This document shows, one piece after another, positions 1 through 5,366 of a stretch of DNA of 6,189 nt (position 1 is the stretch's first letter; every line of letters starts with the position of its first letter). This DNA comes from Syntrophomonas sp. Its GTDB lineage: Bacteria; Bacillota; Syntrophomonadia; Syntrophomonadales; Syntrophomonadaceae. Location of the stretch: positions 1 through 6,189 of the forward strand of contig PWPP01000120.1 in NCBI GenBank assembly GCA_003558625.1, written 5' to 3'. The position numbers were made by a program, and so were the translations under genes. The notes under the pieces are model-generated. The model saw nothing but the letters and a program-made list of their open reading frames with translations. It searched no databases and was not told where the DNA came from.

Positions 1-425
1 GCCATATTGCGTTTGACGATGATGTTCATCACTATTTTAGGACCGGCCCGGCCAGTGGCCTGCCAGCAGGTAACCGGGAACCCTTCCTCCCGTAACTCCT
101 CGGCGATATGGCTGTATTGCTGATCCACCGTAACCTGGATCCCCCTGAAACCCATGGCCAGTTTCTCTTCGATCATCGAACCCACCACCACTCCCAGGGA
201 GAATCCGAGGCAGAAAACCAGTAGTTTGACAGGGTTGTCCAGGTTGCCTATCACCAGTCCCAGGGCAACGGTAAATATCATGATTTCAAAAAAACCGATC
301 GCTGCCGCCGGCCATTTATCTCCCCGGATGATAAAAATCATGCGAATGGTTCCCATAGAAACATCGATGATGCGGGCGAAGAAAATGAATAACAGCTCCA
401 GTACGAATATGGTGTCTATTCCCAT
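1..425 (-). CDS. UPF0316 / DUF2179-family membrane protein (YebE-like), 3' end outside window
   Basis: I translated this by hand from the ATG at 425-423; 141 codons are visible and the gene runs off the left edge. The first ~85 residues hold three hydrophobic membrane segments (about 4-22, 40-58 and 65-82). The family's conserved pattern is present: a polar R-I-I-D-V-S-M-G-T-I-R stretch near residues 18-28, I-G-F-F-E at 42-46, and the G-x-x-I-E-E-K-L-A-M-G-F element at the end of the third segment. A soluble DUF2179-type domain follows (I-Q-V-T-V, then L-R-E-E-G-F-P-V-T and W-Q-A-T-G). This resembles Bacillus subtilis YebE as I remember it. The molecular function of the family is not established. 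The start lies 22 nt after the pilin stop. The SD-like GGGAGG sits about 14 nt upstream of the ATG, which is longer than usual, but no better start is seen. It probably belongs to the aroE-pilin operon. Confidence 0.88.
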   Translation of the reverse strand, partial: MGIDTIFVLELLFIFFARIIDVSMGTIRMIFIIRGDKWPAAAIGFFEIMIFTVALGLVIGNLDNPVKLLVFCLGFSLGVVVGSMIEEKLAMGFRGIQVTVDQQYSHIAEELREEGFPVTCWQATGRAGPKIVMNIIVKRNM

Positions 426-447
426 AAGATATGCTTGATCCTCCCTG

Positions 448-906
448 TTACCAATTTGTCGGCGGGCTGTCGGAAATCCTGATCCTTCCTGCCACCGGGT
501 TCACGATAATATATTTTTTCCGGCCCCACTTGTCGCTCAGAATGACGGTTCCTCCGGAGGAGGGAGCTCCTGATGGCAAAAAGGTACAGGCGGGCAGACC
601 GTCTGTGCCCCGGGGAAAGGTGGTCTCTCCCACAAAGGTATTGCCGGCTTGTAAATATTGCATGGGTTGTCCCGCCTGGCGATAGGATTGATTCTGGGGG
701 TAGAAAACAACCCGGCGTGATTTTGTCTGCATTATGGCCTCCTGCCGAGCAACTTTTATAACCGCGGCCATGTGATGGGCATCGGTTTCCAGTTTCTTGG
801 CGTCCAGCAACCGGGTCAGGGATGGGTACGCCATCGCCAGGATCAAGGCCAAAAGAAAGATCACTGCGATCAATTCTACCAGGGTAAAACCCTTATTTCT
901 GTACAA
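448..906 (-). CDS. type IV pilin-like / GspH-FimT family minor (pseudo)pilin
   Basis: This is a 152-residue pre-pilin. The leader MYRNKG is followed by the class III signal FTLVELIAVIFLLALILAM: cleavage would fall after G6, F7 would be methylated, and E11 is the conserved Glu5 of the mature pilin. Residues 7-29 form the single hydrophobic helix. The C-terminal half is beta-rich, with F-x-P-S-G-A-P-S-S-G-G-T-V near 109-121 and a closing N-P-V-A-G-R-I-R-I at 136-144, the pattern of GspH/FimT-type minor pilins that help initiate the filament at the inner membrane. The start codon is TTG (906-904). An in-frame TGA lies eight codons upstream with no ATG or GTG between, and the six-residue leader fits. 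It overlaps aroE by 14 nt and has no clear SD, so translational coupling to aroE is likely. The prepilin peptidase at the right of the window is the obvious processing enzyme. The exact pilin subtype is uncertain. Confidence 0.93.
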   Translation of the reverse strand: MYRNKGFTLVELIAVIFLLALILAMAYPSLTRLLDAKKLETDAHHMAAVIKVARQEAIMQTKSRRVVFYPQNQSYRQAGQPMQYLQAGNTFVGETTFPRGTDGLPACTFLPSGAPSSGGTVILSDKWGRKKYIIVNPVAGRIRISDSPPTNW

Positions 907-1759
907 GGCTATTATAAACCACTGCTTTCATATATTCTACCGGGGGACTTTGTCCCGTAAAGTGTTCAAAACTGAGAGCACCCTGGAAGACAAACATCCC
1001 CAGGCCGTTTACGGTCTTCAGGCCCCGGGCCCGGCCGTACCGGAGGAACCTGGTTTCCAGGGGATTATAGATAATGTCGCACAGGACCGTCCCTGGTTTA
1101 ACCCGGTTTACGAATTCTTCTTTCATGGGAGTCTCTTGCTCCTGGGGGTACATGCCCACCGGGGAGGTGTTGATGATAAAATCTGCCTGCTCCCCATAAT
1201 AGGCTGCCTTCTCGTCATTGATGGCTTCTGCCCTGGAGGAACAGTCGCATTGAGTTTCGATGGCAGTCGCGGTTTCCCGGGCTTTCCCGGCGGAGAGGTC
1301 TAAAAAAACCATCTCTTTTATGCCGGAACAGGCCAGTGCATAGGCAATTGATTTGGCTGCCCCACCGGCTCCGATAAAAAGGGCCCGCCCCCTGATCTTT
1401 ATCCCTTCTTCCTGCAGGCTGCGAACAAAACCCCAACCATCGGTATTGTATCCTTTCAGGCACCCCTGGTGGTTTATGATCAGGTTGACTGCCCCGCAGG
1501 CGGCGGCAGTGTCAGAAAGCTCATCCAGAAAGGGCAGCACCGCTTCTTTGTAGGGTATGGTGACATTGACCCCCCGGATATTGAGCACTCTGAGGGCTGC
1601 CACCGCCTGAGCCAGATTCCCGGGTTTGATCTCAAAGGCCAGGTAAACATAATTTAAGCCCAGTTCCCGGGCAGCGGAATTGTGCATCAAGGGGGATTTG
1701 CTATGGGCCAGGGTCTCTCCCATTACTCCCAGAATGCGGGTTTGGTTGTCGGGGATCAT
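893..1759 (-). CDS. aroE: shikimate dehydrogenase
   Basis: This cytosolic enzyme reversibly reduces 3-dehydroshikimate to shikimate, the fourth step of the chorismate pathway. At 288 aa it is slightly longer than the usual ~270. Shikimate-binding S-K-S-P is at 20-23. N-V-T-I-P-Y-K (65-71) supplies catalytic K71, and N-T-D-G (105-108) supplies the partner D107. The nucleotide-binding glycine loop G-A-G-G-A-A-K is at 130-136, followed by N-T-S-P-V-G-M (197-203), Y-N-P-L-E-T, and the closing N-G-L-G-M-F-V-F-Q-G-A-L-S-F-E-H-F-T-G. The ATG at 1759-1757 has a good SD (GGAAGGAG, 9 nt spacing). Residues 154-156 read D-L-S where E. coli AroE has the NADP-contacting N-R-T, so the cofactor may be NAD (inference). 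The gene is first in a likely operon with the pilin and the UPF0316 gene. Confidence 0.97.
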   Translation of the reverse strand: MIPDNQTRILGVMGETLAHSKSPLMHNSAARELGLNYVYLAFEIKPGNLAQAVAALRVLNIRGVNVTIPYKEAVLPFLDELSDTAAACGAVNLIINHQGCLKGYNTDGWGFVRSLQEEGIKIRGRALFIGAGGAAKSIAYALACSGIKEMVFLDLSAGKARETATAIETQCDCSSRAEAINDEKAAYYGEQADFIINTSPVGMYPQEQETPMKEEFVNRVKPGTVLCDIIYNPLETRFLRYGRARGLKTVNGLGMFVFQGALSFEHFTGQSPPVEYMKAVVYNSLVQK

Positions 1760-1768
1760 ATCACCCTA

Positions 1769-1776
1769 CTCCTTCC
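1769..1776 (-). promoter_or_regulatory. ribosome binding site of aroE
   Basis: On the minus strand GGAAGGAG lies 9 nt before the aroE ATG. It is a strong Shine-Dalgarno sequence and fixes the start at 1759. Confidence 0.75.
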
Positions 1777-1799
1777 TGCGGGGGCGTTGCTTAGTCAAA

Positions 1800-1828
1800 A
1801 TTATGGCATGTTAAATCGGGGATTGCAA
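1800..1828 (-). promoter_or_regulatory. candidate sigma-A promoter for aroE operon
   Basis: On the minus strand, -35 TTGCAA (1828-1823, 4 of 6 to consensus) is followed after exactly 17 nt by -10 CATAAT (1805-1800, 5 of 6). Transcription would begin near 1793, giving a leader of about 34 nt that contains the aroE Shine-Dalgarno. The position just downstream of the response-regulator terminator-like hairpin makes sense. Identified by eye only. Confidence 0.5.
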
Positions 1829-1870
1829 GGCGGTAAGCCTGTGGTCTGCAGGGATAAAACGCGCAGGTAT

Positions 1871-1899
1871 AACAACAGGGGAGCCCGCCGCCTGCTGTT
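1871..1899 (-). terminator. hairpin after response regulator, possible terminator or attenuator
   Basis: In minus-strand RNA, AACAGCAGG (1899-1891) pairs with CCUGUUGUU (1879-1871) as nine base pairs including one G-U, with an 11-nt GC-rich loop. It begins 9 nt after the response-regulator stop codon. No run of U follows, apart from the U-rich 3' arm itself, so an intrinsic terminator is uncertain. In plus-strand RNA the G-U pair becomes an A-C mismatch, so the structure favours the strand on which the genes lie. Confidence 0.4.
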
Positions 1900-1907
1900 C
1901 TCACATT

Positions 1908-2540
1908 TTATTTTACTTTCTTTCCCTGGACCATCCCCATTTTAACCGCATACAGGGCCGCCTGGGTACGGTCGGGAAGGTTGAGTTTGGCCAATATATT
2001 GCTGACATGTCTTTTTACGGTATATTCGGTGATATATAGATAGGTCGCAATATCCCGGTTGGACATACCCAGGGCCAAAGCCCCCAAGACCTCTTTTTCC
2101 CGGGGGGTCAGTTGCTGCAGGGGAACCTGCTGCTTGTCACTCATCAGGTTCTGCATGACCACAGGATCAATATAGGTCCTGCCTTTGCTGACCAGGCGAA
2201 TCCCAAGAATGATTTCTTCGGCCAGGGATTCTTTCAGAATGTAGCCGTCCACCTTTTCATTCAGGGCCTGGCGCACTTCGGCTTCTTCATAGAAGGATGT
2301 TAAGAAGATGAAACGACAACGGGGATAAGGTTTCCTGAGCCGGCGCAGGATGTCCATACCGGACTCATCCCGCAAGCGCAGGTCTAAAACAACAATGTCC
2401 GGGGTGTTTTTCTGCATGATGGCCAGGGCCTGTTCCCCGGAGCTGGCCTGACCGATGATTTCCATGTCGGGCTGGTCCTGTAAGATGGTGGCCATCCCCT
2501 CTAAAACCAGGGGATGATCGTCAATGAGTAATAGCTTCAT
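1908..2540 (-). CDS. NarL/LuxR-family response regulator, partner of adjacent kinase
   Basis: This is a 210-aa two-component transcription factor. The N-terminal receiver (about 1-120) has the acidic pocket D7-D8, phospho-acceptor D53 in V-V-L-D-L, the switch T81-S82 and K103 in G-Y-I-L-K, so every phosphorylation residue is present. The C-terminal LuxR-type helix-turn-helix (about 144-204) begins L-T-P-R-E-K-E-V-L and includes T-E-Y-T-V-K-R-H-V-S-N-I-L-A-K-L. I chose the ATG at 2540-2538 because GGAGG lies 9 nt upstream. A TTG six codons earlier (2558) would add only M-R-R-R-G-D, which is the Shine-Dalgarno sequence itself. The gene starts 20 nt inside the kinase gene, so the two are translationally coupled and almost certainly a cognate pair. 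The closest well-known families are NarL, LiaR, DegU and VraR. Targets are unknown; the repeated motif in the two upstream gaps is a candidate. Confidence 0.95.
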   Translation of the reverse strand: MKLLLIDDHPLVLEGMATILQDQPDMEIIGQASSGEQALAIMQKNTPDIVVLDLRLRDESGMDILRRLRKPYPRCRFIFLTSFYEEAEVRQALNEKVDGYILKESLAEEIILGIRLVSKGRTYIDPVVMQNLMSDKQQVPLQQLTPREKEVLGALALGMSNRDIATYLYITEYTVKRHVSNILAKLNLPDRTQAALYAVKMGMVQGKKVK

Positions 2541-4344
2541 GTCCCCTCTCCTCCTCAATCCCCCGGTAGGGATGTAATCGTCCGGGGAAGGAGACTGCCA
2601 CTACGGTTTTTTCTCCCGGTACCCCGGTAATACTGAATGTGCCCTGGTGCGTTTCCGCCATATTGCGCATGTTGTTTAATCCCAGTCCCCGGGAATGTAT
2701 GCTTGATAAAGGCTTTTTCCGGTATCCGCAACCATTATCTTCTACCACGAGTCTGATCTCCCGGGGGCTCACAAGGAGCGTAACGGTGAGGGCAGAGCAC
2801 TGGCCGTGCCGCAGGGCATTGTTGCAGGATTCTTTCAGGATCCGCAACAAAACAGGCTGCAGTTCGTCCCTGATATGCACTGCATCACCCAGGATTTCGA
2901 AGGTGACGTTAATTTTATTCAATGCCCCGACTTCATCCAGGTGCAGGGCCAGGTAATCTACAAAATCCTTCCCCGGTAGCGGAGAAGATCCCAGGTTATA
3001 AATGGTGGAACGCAGTTCCGCGGAGGCTTTACCCGCTGTTTTCCGGATCAGGGCAATATGGTCCGTGGTTTCTGCCGGGATTTCCGAGGCCTTTAAGTTT
3101 TGGGCCAGGTGGGACAAGGCACAGTTGATGCTGAATAAATGCGGGGCTACATGATCATGAATTTCCCCGGCAATCCGCTTCTGTTCCTCGCGGAGCAACC
3201 AGTTTTCCCTTGTTTTCTCAGTCTTCAGACGCTCCAGAGTCAGGCTTCCCAGCTGGGCCAGCAACACCAGGGTCTGTTCGATCTCCTGGTTTCCGGTCTT
3301 TTCCGGGGTTTGCACATAACATACCATGCCATGACAGGTTCCTTGAACCGTTAAAGCCCGGGCAACAAATTCTCCCCGGCCCTTCAGTTGTGAAGTAACT
3401 GACTGCAGGGAATGATCGCACAAATGGCGGTACTGCTGCTGTATTTCCCCCTGCCAGCAGTCCGAGTTTAGAATGCCCGTTTCATCACAGACCGTTAAAC
3501 TTCTAGGTTCCGGCACCCCGGCATCAACTCCGGCTTCCAGCAAGCAGGCAGCCGGACCGTCATTGATCCTGCTGGCGTAGTGGGCCAGCAGAGCCGGCAG
3601 CTCCCCGGGATAATCATTGGGGGTTATATGACTCAGGTCCTGGTGCAGCTCGGATATCAGTTCCATGGTTTCCTGGGACCTGTTTTTACTATCGCCTCTA
3701 TGCTCCCAGGCCCGGGCCATACGTTTAACCAGGGTGGTAGCGGTCTGGGATACCGCAGTTATCATAATAAATGCCAGGATAATCCCCCCGTGCTGGCTCA
3801 CAATCCGGGGCAAGGACTCTACGGAGAGATACCCGGCCGGTGAAAACGGCATCGCTCCCTGCCAAAAAGCCGGGTAGAATAAGGCCGTTAAAAACAGGAA
3901 GAGGAAACACCAGCTGTAGCGGTAAGGAAGATATGCCAGTCCGGCCACAATCGGGCTCATAATCATCCAGACCAGGGGGCTGGTGCCGGTCCCGGTGATG
4001 ACGACCAGAAACCCTATTATCGCTACTTCTGCCGTCAGACCTACCATGATTAAAGGCTTGTCGACAGGGGTTATATAAACATAAGAAAGCCCCCATATAA
4101 GGACCCAGATGACCAGGGCCCCGGCCACCGCCGCAGGGCTTTCCGGCGGGTTATAGTAGCCATGTAGTATATAGAAGATAAACGTAAAAAAGACCATAAG
4201 AAAGCGGGTAAAAAAGAGGGACTGCTTAATAAAAAGCTCGGATTGGGACAGGGTATCCTGCTGCAGTCCCCCGGATTTAAGCACGGTCATGGCCATAGTG
4301 TCGGAAAATATTTGCTTGATCCTGGACCAAAAGCCGCCGCTCAT
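2521..4344 (-). CDS. membrane sensor histidine kinase (6TM-GAF-HisKA_3-HATPase_c), NarX/LiaS class
   Basis: This 607-aa kinase would autophosphorylate on histidine and pass the phosphate to the overlapping response regulator. After a ~40-residue polar N-terminus there are about six membrane segments (roughly 43-62, 72-91, 98-117, 122-140, 143-161, 187-206) with very short loops, so sensing is probably within the membrane or in the cytoplasm. Residues ~225-375 look like a divergent GAF domain with six cysteines (267, 286, 296, 309, 337, 342). The HisKA_3 dimerisation domain carries the phospho-acceptor H396 in R-I-A-G-E-I-H-D-H. The HATPase domain has the N box E-S-C-N-N-A-L-R-H (505-513), D-N-G-C-G (536-540) and the glycine-rich R-G-L-G-L-N-N-M (552-559). 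The ATG at 4344-4342 has a modest SD (AGGG, about 8 nt away). M17 and M19 are alternatives without a visible SD. The signal is unknown. Confidence 0.95.
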   Translation of the reverse strand: MSGGFWSRIKQIFSDTMAMTVLKSGGLQQDTLSQSELFIKQSLFFTRFLMVFFTFIFYILHGYYNPPESPAAVAGALVIWVLIWGLSYVYITPVDKPLIMVGLTAEVAIIGFLVVITGTGTSPLVWMIMSPIVAGLAYLPYRYSWCFLFLFLTALFYPAFWQGAMPFSPAGYLSVESLPRIVSQHGGIILAFIMITAVSQTATTLVKRMARAWEHRGDSKNRSQETMELISELHQDLSHITPNDYPGELPALLAHYASRINDGPAACLLEAGVDAGVPEPRSLTVCDETGILNSDCWQGEIQQQYRHLCDHSLQSVTSQLKGRGEFVARALTVQGTCHGMVCYVQTPEKTGNQEIEQTLVLLAQLGSLTLERLKTEKTRENWLLREEQKRIAGEIHDHVAPHLFSINCALSHLAQNLKASEIPAETTDHIALIRKTAGKASAELRSTIYNLGSSPLPGKDFVDYLALHLDEVGALNKINVTFEILGDAVHIRDELQPVLLRILKESCNNALRHGQCSALTVTLLVSPREIRLVVEDNGCGYRKKPLSSIHSRGLGLNNMRNMAETHQGTFSITGVPGEKTVVAVSFPGRLHPYRGIEEERGHEAITH

Positions 4345-4379
4345 AACTGATCCCTGCCTTTCTCCCTTTTTTCGGTCTG

Positions 4380-4394
4380 AAAAACCAGGTTTTT
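4380..4394. repeat. 15-bp perfect palindrome in kinase leader
   Basis: AAAAACC and GGTTTTT flank a single central base. It lies 36 bp upstream of the kinase ATG. It could be an operator or part of a leader RNA structure: on the minus strand its GGTTTTTC arm can alternatively pair with the GAAAAA segment at 4372-4367. Confidence 0.4.
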
Positions 4395-4419
4395 GTTATT
4401 TTTCCTTTTTTTAATATAC

Positions 4420-4441
4420 TACTTTTTGTGTATGAAAAGTA
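4420..4441. promoter_or_regulatory. candidate operator copy 1, upstream of kinase-regulator operon
   Basis: TACTTTT, eight bases, then AAAAGTA form a perfect 7-bp inverted repeat. The first 15 bases on the plus strand (TACTTTTTGTGTATG) match 14 of 15 bases in the gap upstream of the LuxR-like gene. The site is about 76 bp before the kinase ATG and directly upstream of a TATATT -10-like sequence, a place where NarL-family regulators often bind. Binding is inference. Confidence 0.5.
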
Positions 4442-4513
4442 ATCCTCCAGGGGAATGATAATAAGCTAGCTGGTATTAGTACTTATTTCCTGCCCGGGCG
4501 GGCAAAAGAGGAT

Positions 4514-5131
4514 TTATAGGTGATTGGTGCCTGCCATCATTAGCGTCAGGGCTTCATTTCTGTTGCGCACCCCGATTTTTTTGAAGGCATTGCTGAGATG
4601 GGTCTTGACCGTTGATTCAGAAATACAAAGGGATAGCGCTATTTGGCGGTTGGAATAATTGTTTTTTATCAGAGCCAATACTTCTTTTTCTCTTTCTGTC
4701 AGTCCGTTGTCTGAAAACTGGCTTTTGGGGTTGAAAAAGTCCGCTTTTAAACGGGGAAGGCAGGTGATTCCCGTAACCATTATTAATTCCACCGCCTTAA
4801 CCATATGCTGGGGCAACAGGCTCAGGGGCAGGCAACCTCTTATCCCCGCTTGAACCAATTTCATCAGGTCGAAGTCCCCGTCCTCGGGTACCATGACCAC
4901 AATAAAGGTAAAGGGGCACTGGTGGTTGATCTCTTCTATGAGGGACAAGTGCTCCATACCGGACAGATTCCATAATAAAACAGCCGGCTGGATCTGCATT
5001 ACTACTTCTTTCAGGGTATCAGGCTGCGTGATTTCCGATATAAAAAAAACAGAGTTGGCCTCCATAGAAATAATAATACTAGCCCACCATGATTTTGGGG
5101 CTCCACATAATACTACTCTGTACCGGTTCAT
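4514..5131 (-). CDS. LuxR/NarL-family DNA-binding protein with degenerate receiver domain
   Basis: The 205-aa protein has a C-terminal LuxR helix-turn-helix (about 143-202: L-T-E-R-E-K-E-V-L, then S-N-R-Q-I-A and S-E-S-T-V-K-T-H-L-S-N-A-F-K-K-I) that looks fully functional. The N-terminal ~120 residues keep the length and alternating hydrophobic pattern of a receiver but lack its active site. The acidic pocket reads V-V-L-C-G-A, the phospho-Asp position reads L-L-W-N-L (N55), and the lysine motif reads G-C-L-P-L-S, with L103 where Lys is expected. It is therefore probably an atypical regulator that does not respond to phosphate, controlled by a ligand, a protein partner or its level. The ATG at 5131-5129 has a G-rich upstream sequence (GGTGGGGG). 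The gene is 169 bp upstream of the kinase, with a separate intergenic region on each side. Target genes are unknown. Confidence 0.9.
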   Translation of the reverse strand: MNRYRVVLCGAPKSWWASIIISMEANSVFFISEITQPDTLKEVVMQIQPAVLLWNLSGMEHLSLIEEINHQCPFTFIVVMVPEDGDFDLMKLVQAGIRGCLPLSLLPQHMVKAVELIMVTGITCLPRLKADFFNPKSQFSDNGLTEREKEVLALIKNNYSNRQIALSLCISESTVKTHLSNAFKKIGVRNRNEALTLMMAGTNHL

Positions 5132-5199
5132 TTATCCCCCACCTTAATTCTAATTACTGTGGAGCGGTCTGGATTCGGATGTTACCATGACTATGCTGC

Positions 5200-5275
5200 C
5201 GATGATGTGATCGCGCCGCAGGATAAAAGTCTAATTCCTGGCATGTTCCCATACATAAAAAGTACCACATCATCG
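5200..5275 (-). repeat. 12-bp inverted repeat enclosing a 52-nt loop, possible leader RNA structure
   Basis: On the minus strand CGATGATGTGGT (5275-5264) pairs with ATCACATCATCG (5211-5200) over 12 positions, one of them G-U. In the plus-strand RNA that pair would be an A-C mismatch, so the pairing is better in the direction of the genes. The loop contains a second 5-bp hairpin. It lies 69 nt upstream of the LuxR-like start. It fits no riboswitch class I recognise. Confidence 0.5.
5250..5264 (-). promoter_or_regulatory. candidate operator copy 2, upstream of LuxR-like gene
   Basis: Minus-strand TACTTTTTATGTATG is identical in 14 of 15 positions to the plus-strand sequence at 4420-4434. Here the second half of the dyad is not preserved (GGAACAT in place of AAAAGTA). 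It lies about 119 bp upstream of the LuxR-like ATG and just inside the long inverted repeat. Confidence 0.45.
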
Positions 5276-5366
5276 CCCCATAATCAACTTCAGGATCATT
5301 TTGGGGGTGGATTCGCTGTTGCCAATGCTTGATTGAAGTAAAACTGCGAGGTCTGGGCTGCCCATA

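Larger units (their letters stand above)
4345..4513. other. AT-rich regulatory gap between LuxR-like gene and kinase
   Basis: This 169-bp gap contains no plausible gene. On the minus strand it is strongly A-rich near the kinase. It holds a TACTTTT/AAAAGTA dyad (4420-4441), a possible -10 TATATT just beside it (minus strand, 4418-4413) with no recognisable -35, a 15-bp palindrome (4380-4394), and a short GC-rich dyad (4491-4504) just after the LuxR-like stop. The kinase-regulator promoter probably lies here, and a missing -35 would fit an activator-dependent promoter (inference). Confidence 0.5.
5132..5366. other. gap between prepilin peptidase and LuxR-like gene
   Basis: This 235-bp gap holds a 12-bp inverted repeat, an inner CAGGA/TCCTG hairpin (5219-5223 with 5236-5240) and the second operator-like motif. 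No convincing -35/-10 pair is visible; TTGGCA on the minus strand near 5325 lacks a matching -10. The minus strand stays open for 70 codons in the frame of the prepilin peptidase after its TAA, but the translated product matches nothing I recognise. Confidence 0.5.

Noticed and set aside
154..1303. Several plus-strand ORFs, including 154-438, 431-685 and 797-1303
   Set aside because: They are antisense shadows of the UPF0316, pilin and aroE genes. Their translations show no domain pattern, while the minus-strand products match known families along their full length.
2541..2558. TTG start adding six residues to the response regulator
   Set aside because: The added codons are the Shine-Dalgarno sequence of the ATG at 2540, and receivers of this family begin at M-K-L-L-L-I-D-D.
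4491..4504. GC-rich dyad after the LuxR-like gene as an intrinsic terminator
   Set aside because: The stem is only 5-6 bp and is followed on the minus strand by GGAAATAAG rather than a T run.
5154..5273. Small ORF of 39 codons with two tandem ATGs
   Set aside because: There is no properly spaced SD, the composition is odd (His- and Gln-rich end) and the start lies in the stem of the inverted repeat. Not called as a gene.
5200..5275. Known riboswitch (c-di-GMP, fluoride, THF) in the leader of the LuxR-like gene
   Set aside because: The conserved core sequences of these classes are not present; only the generic stem is seen.
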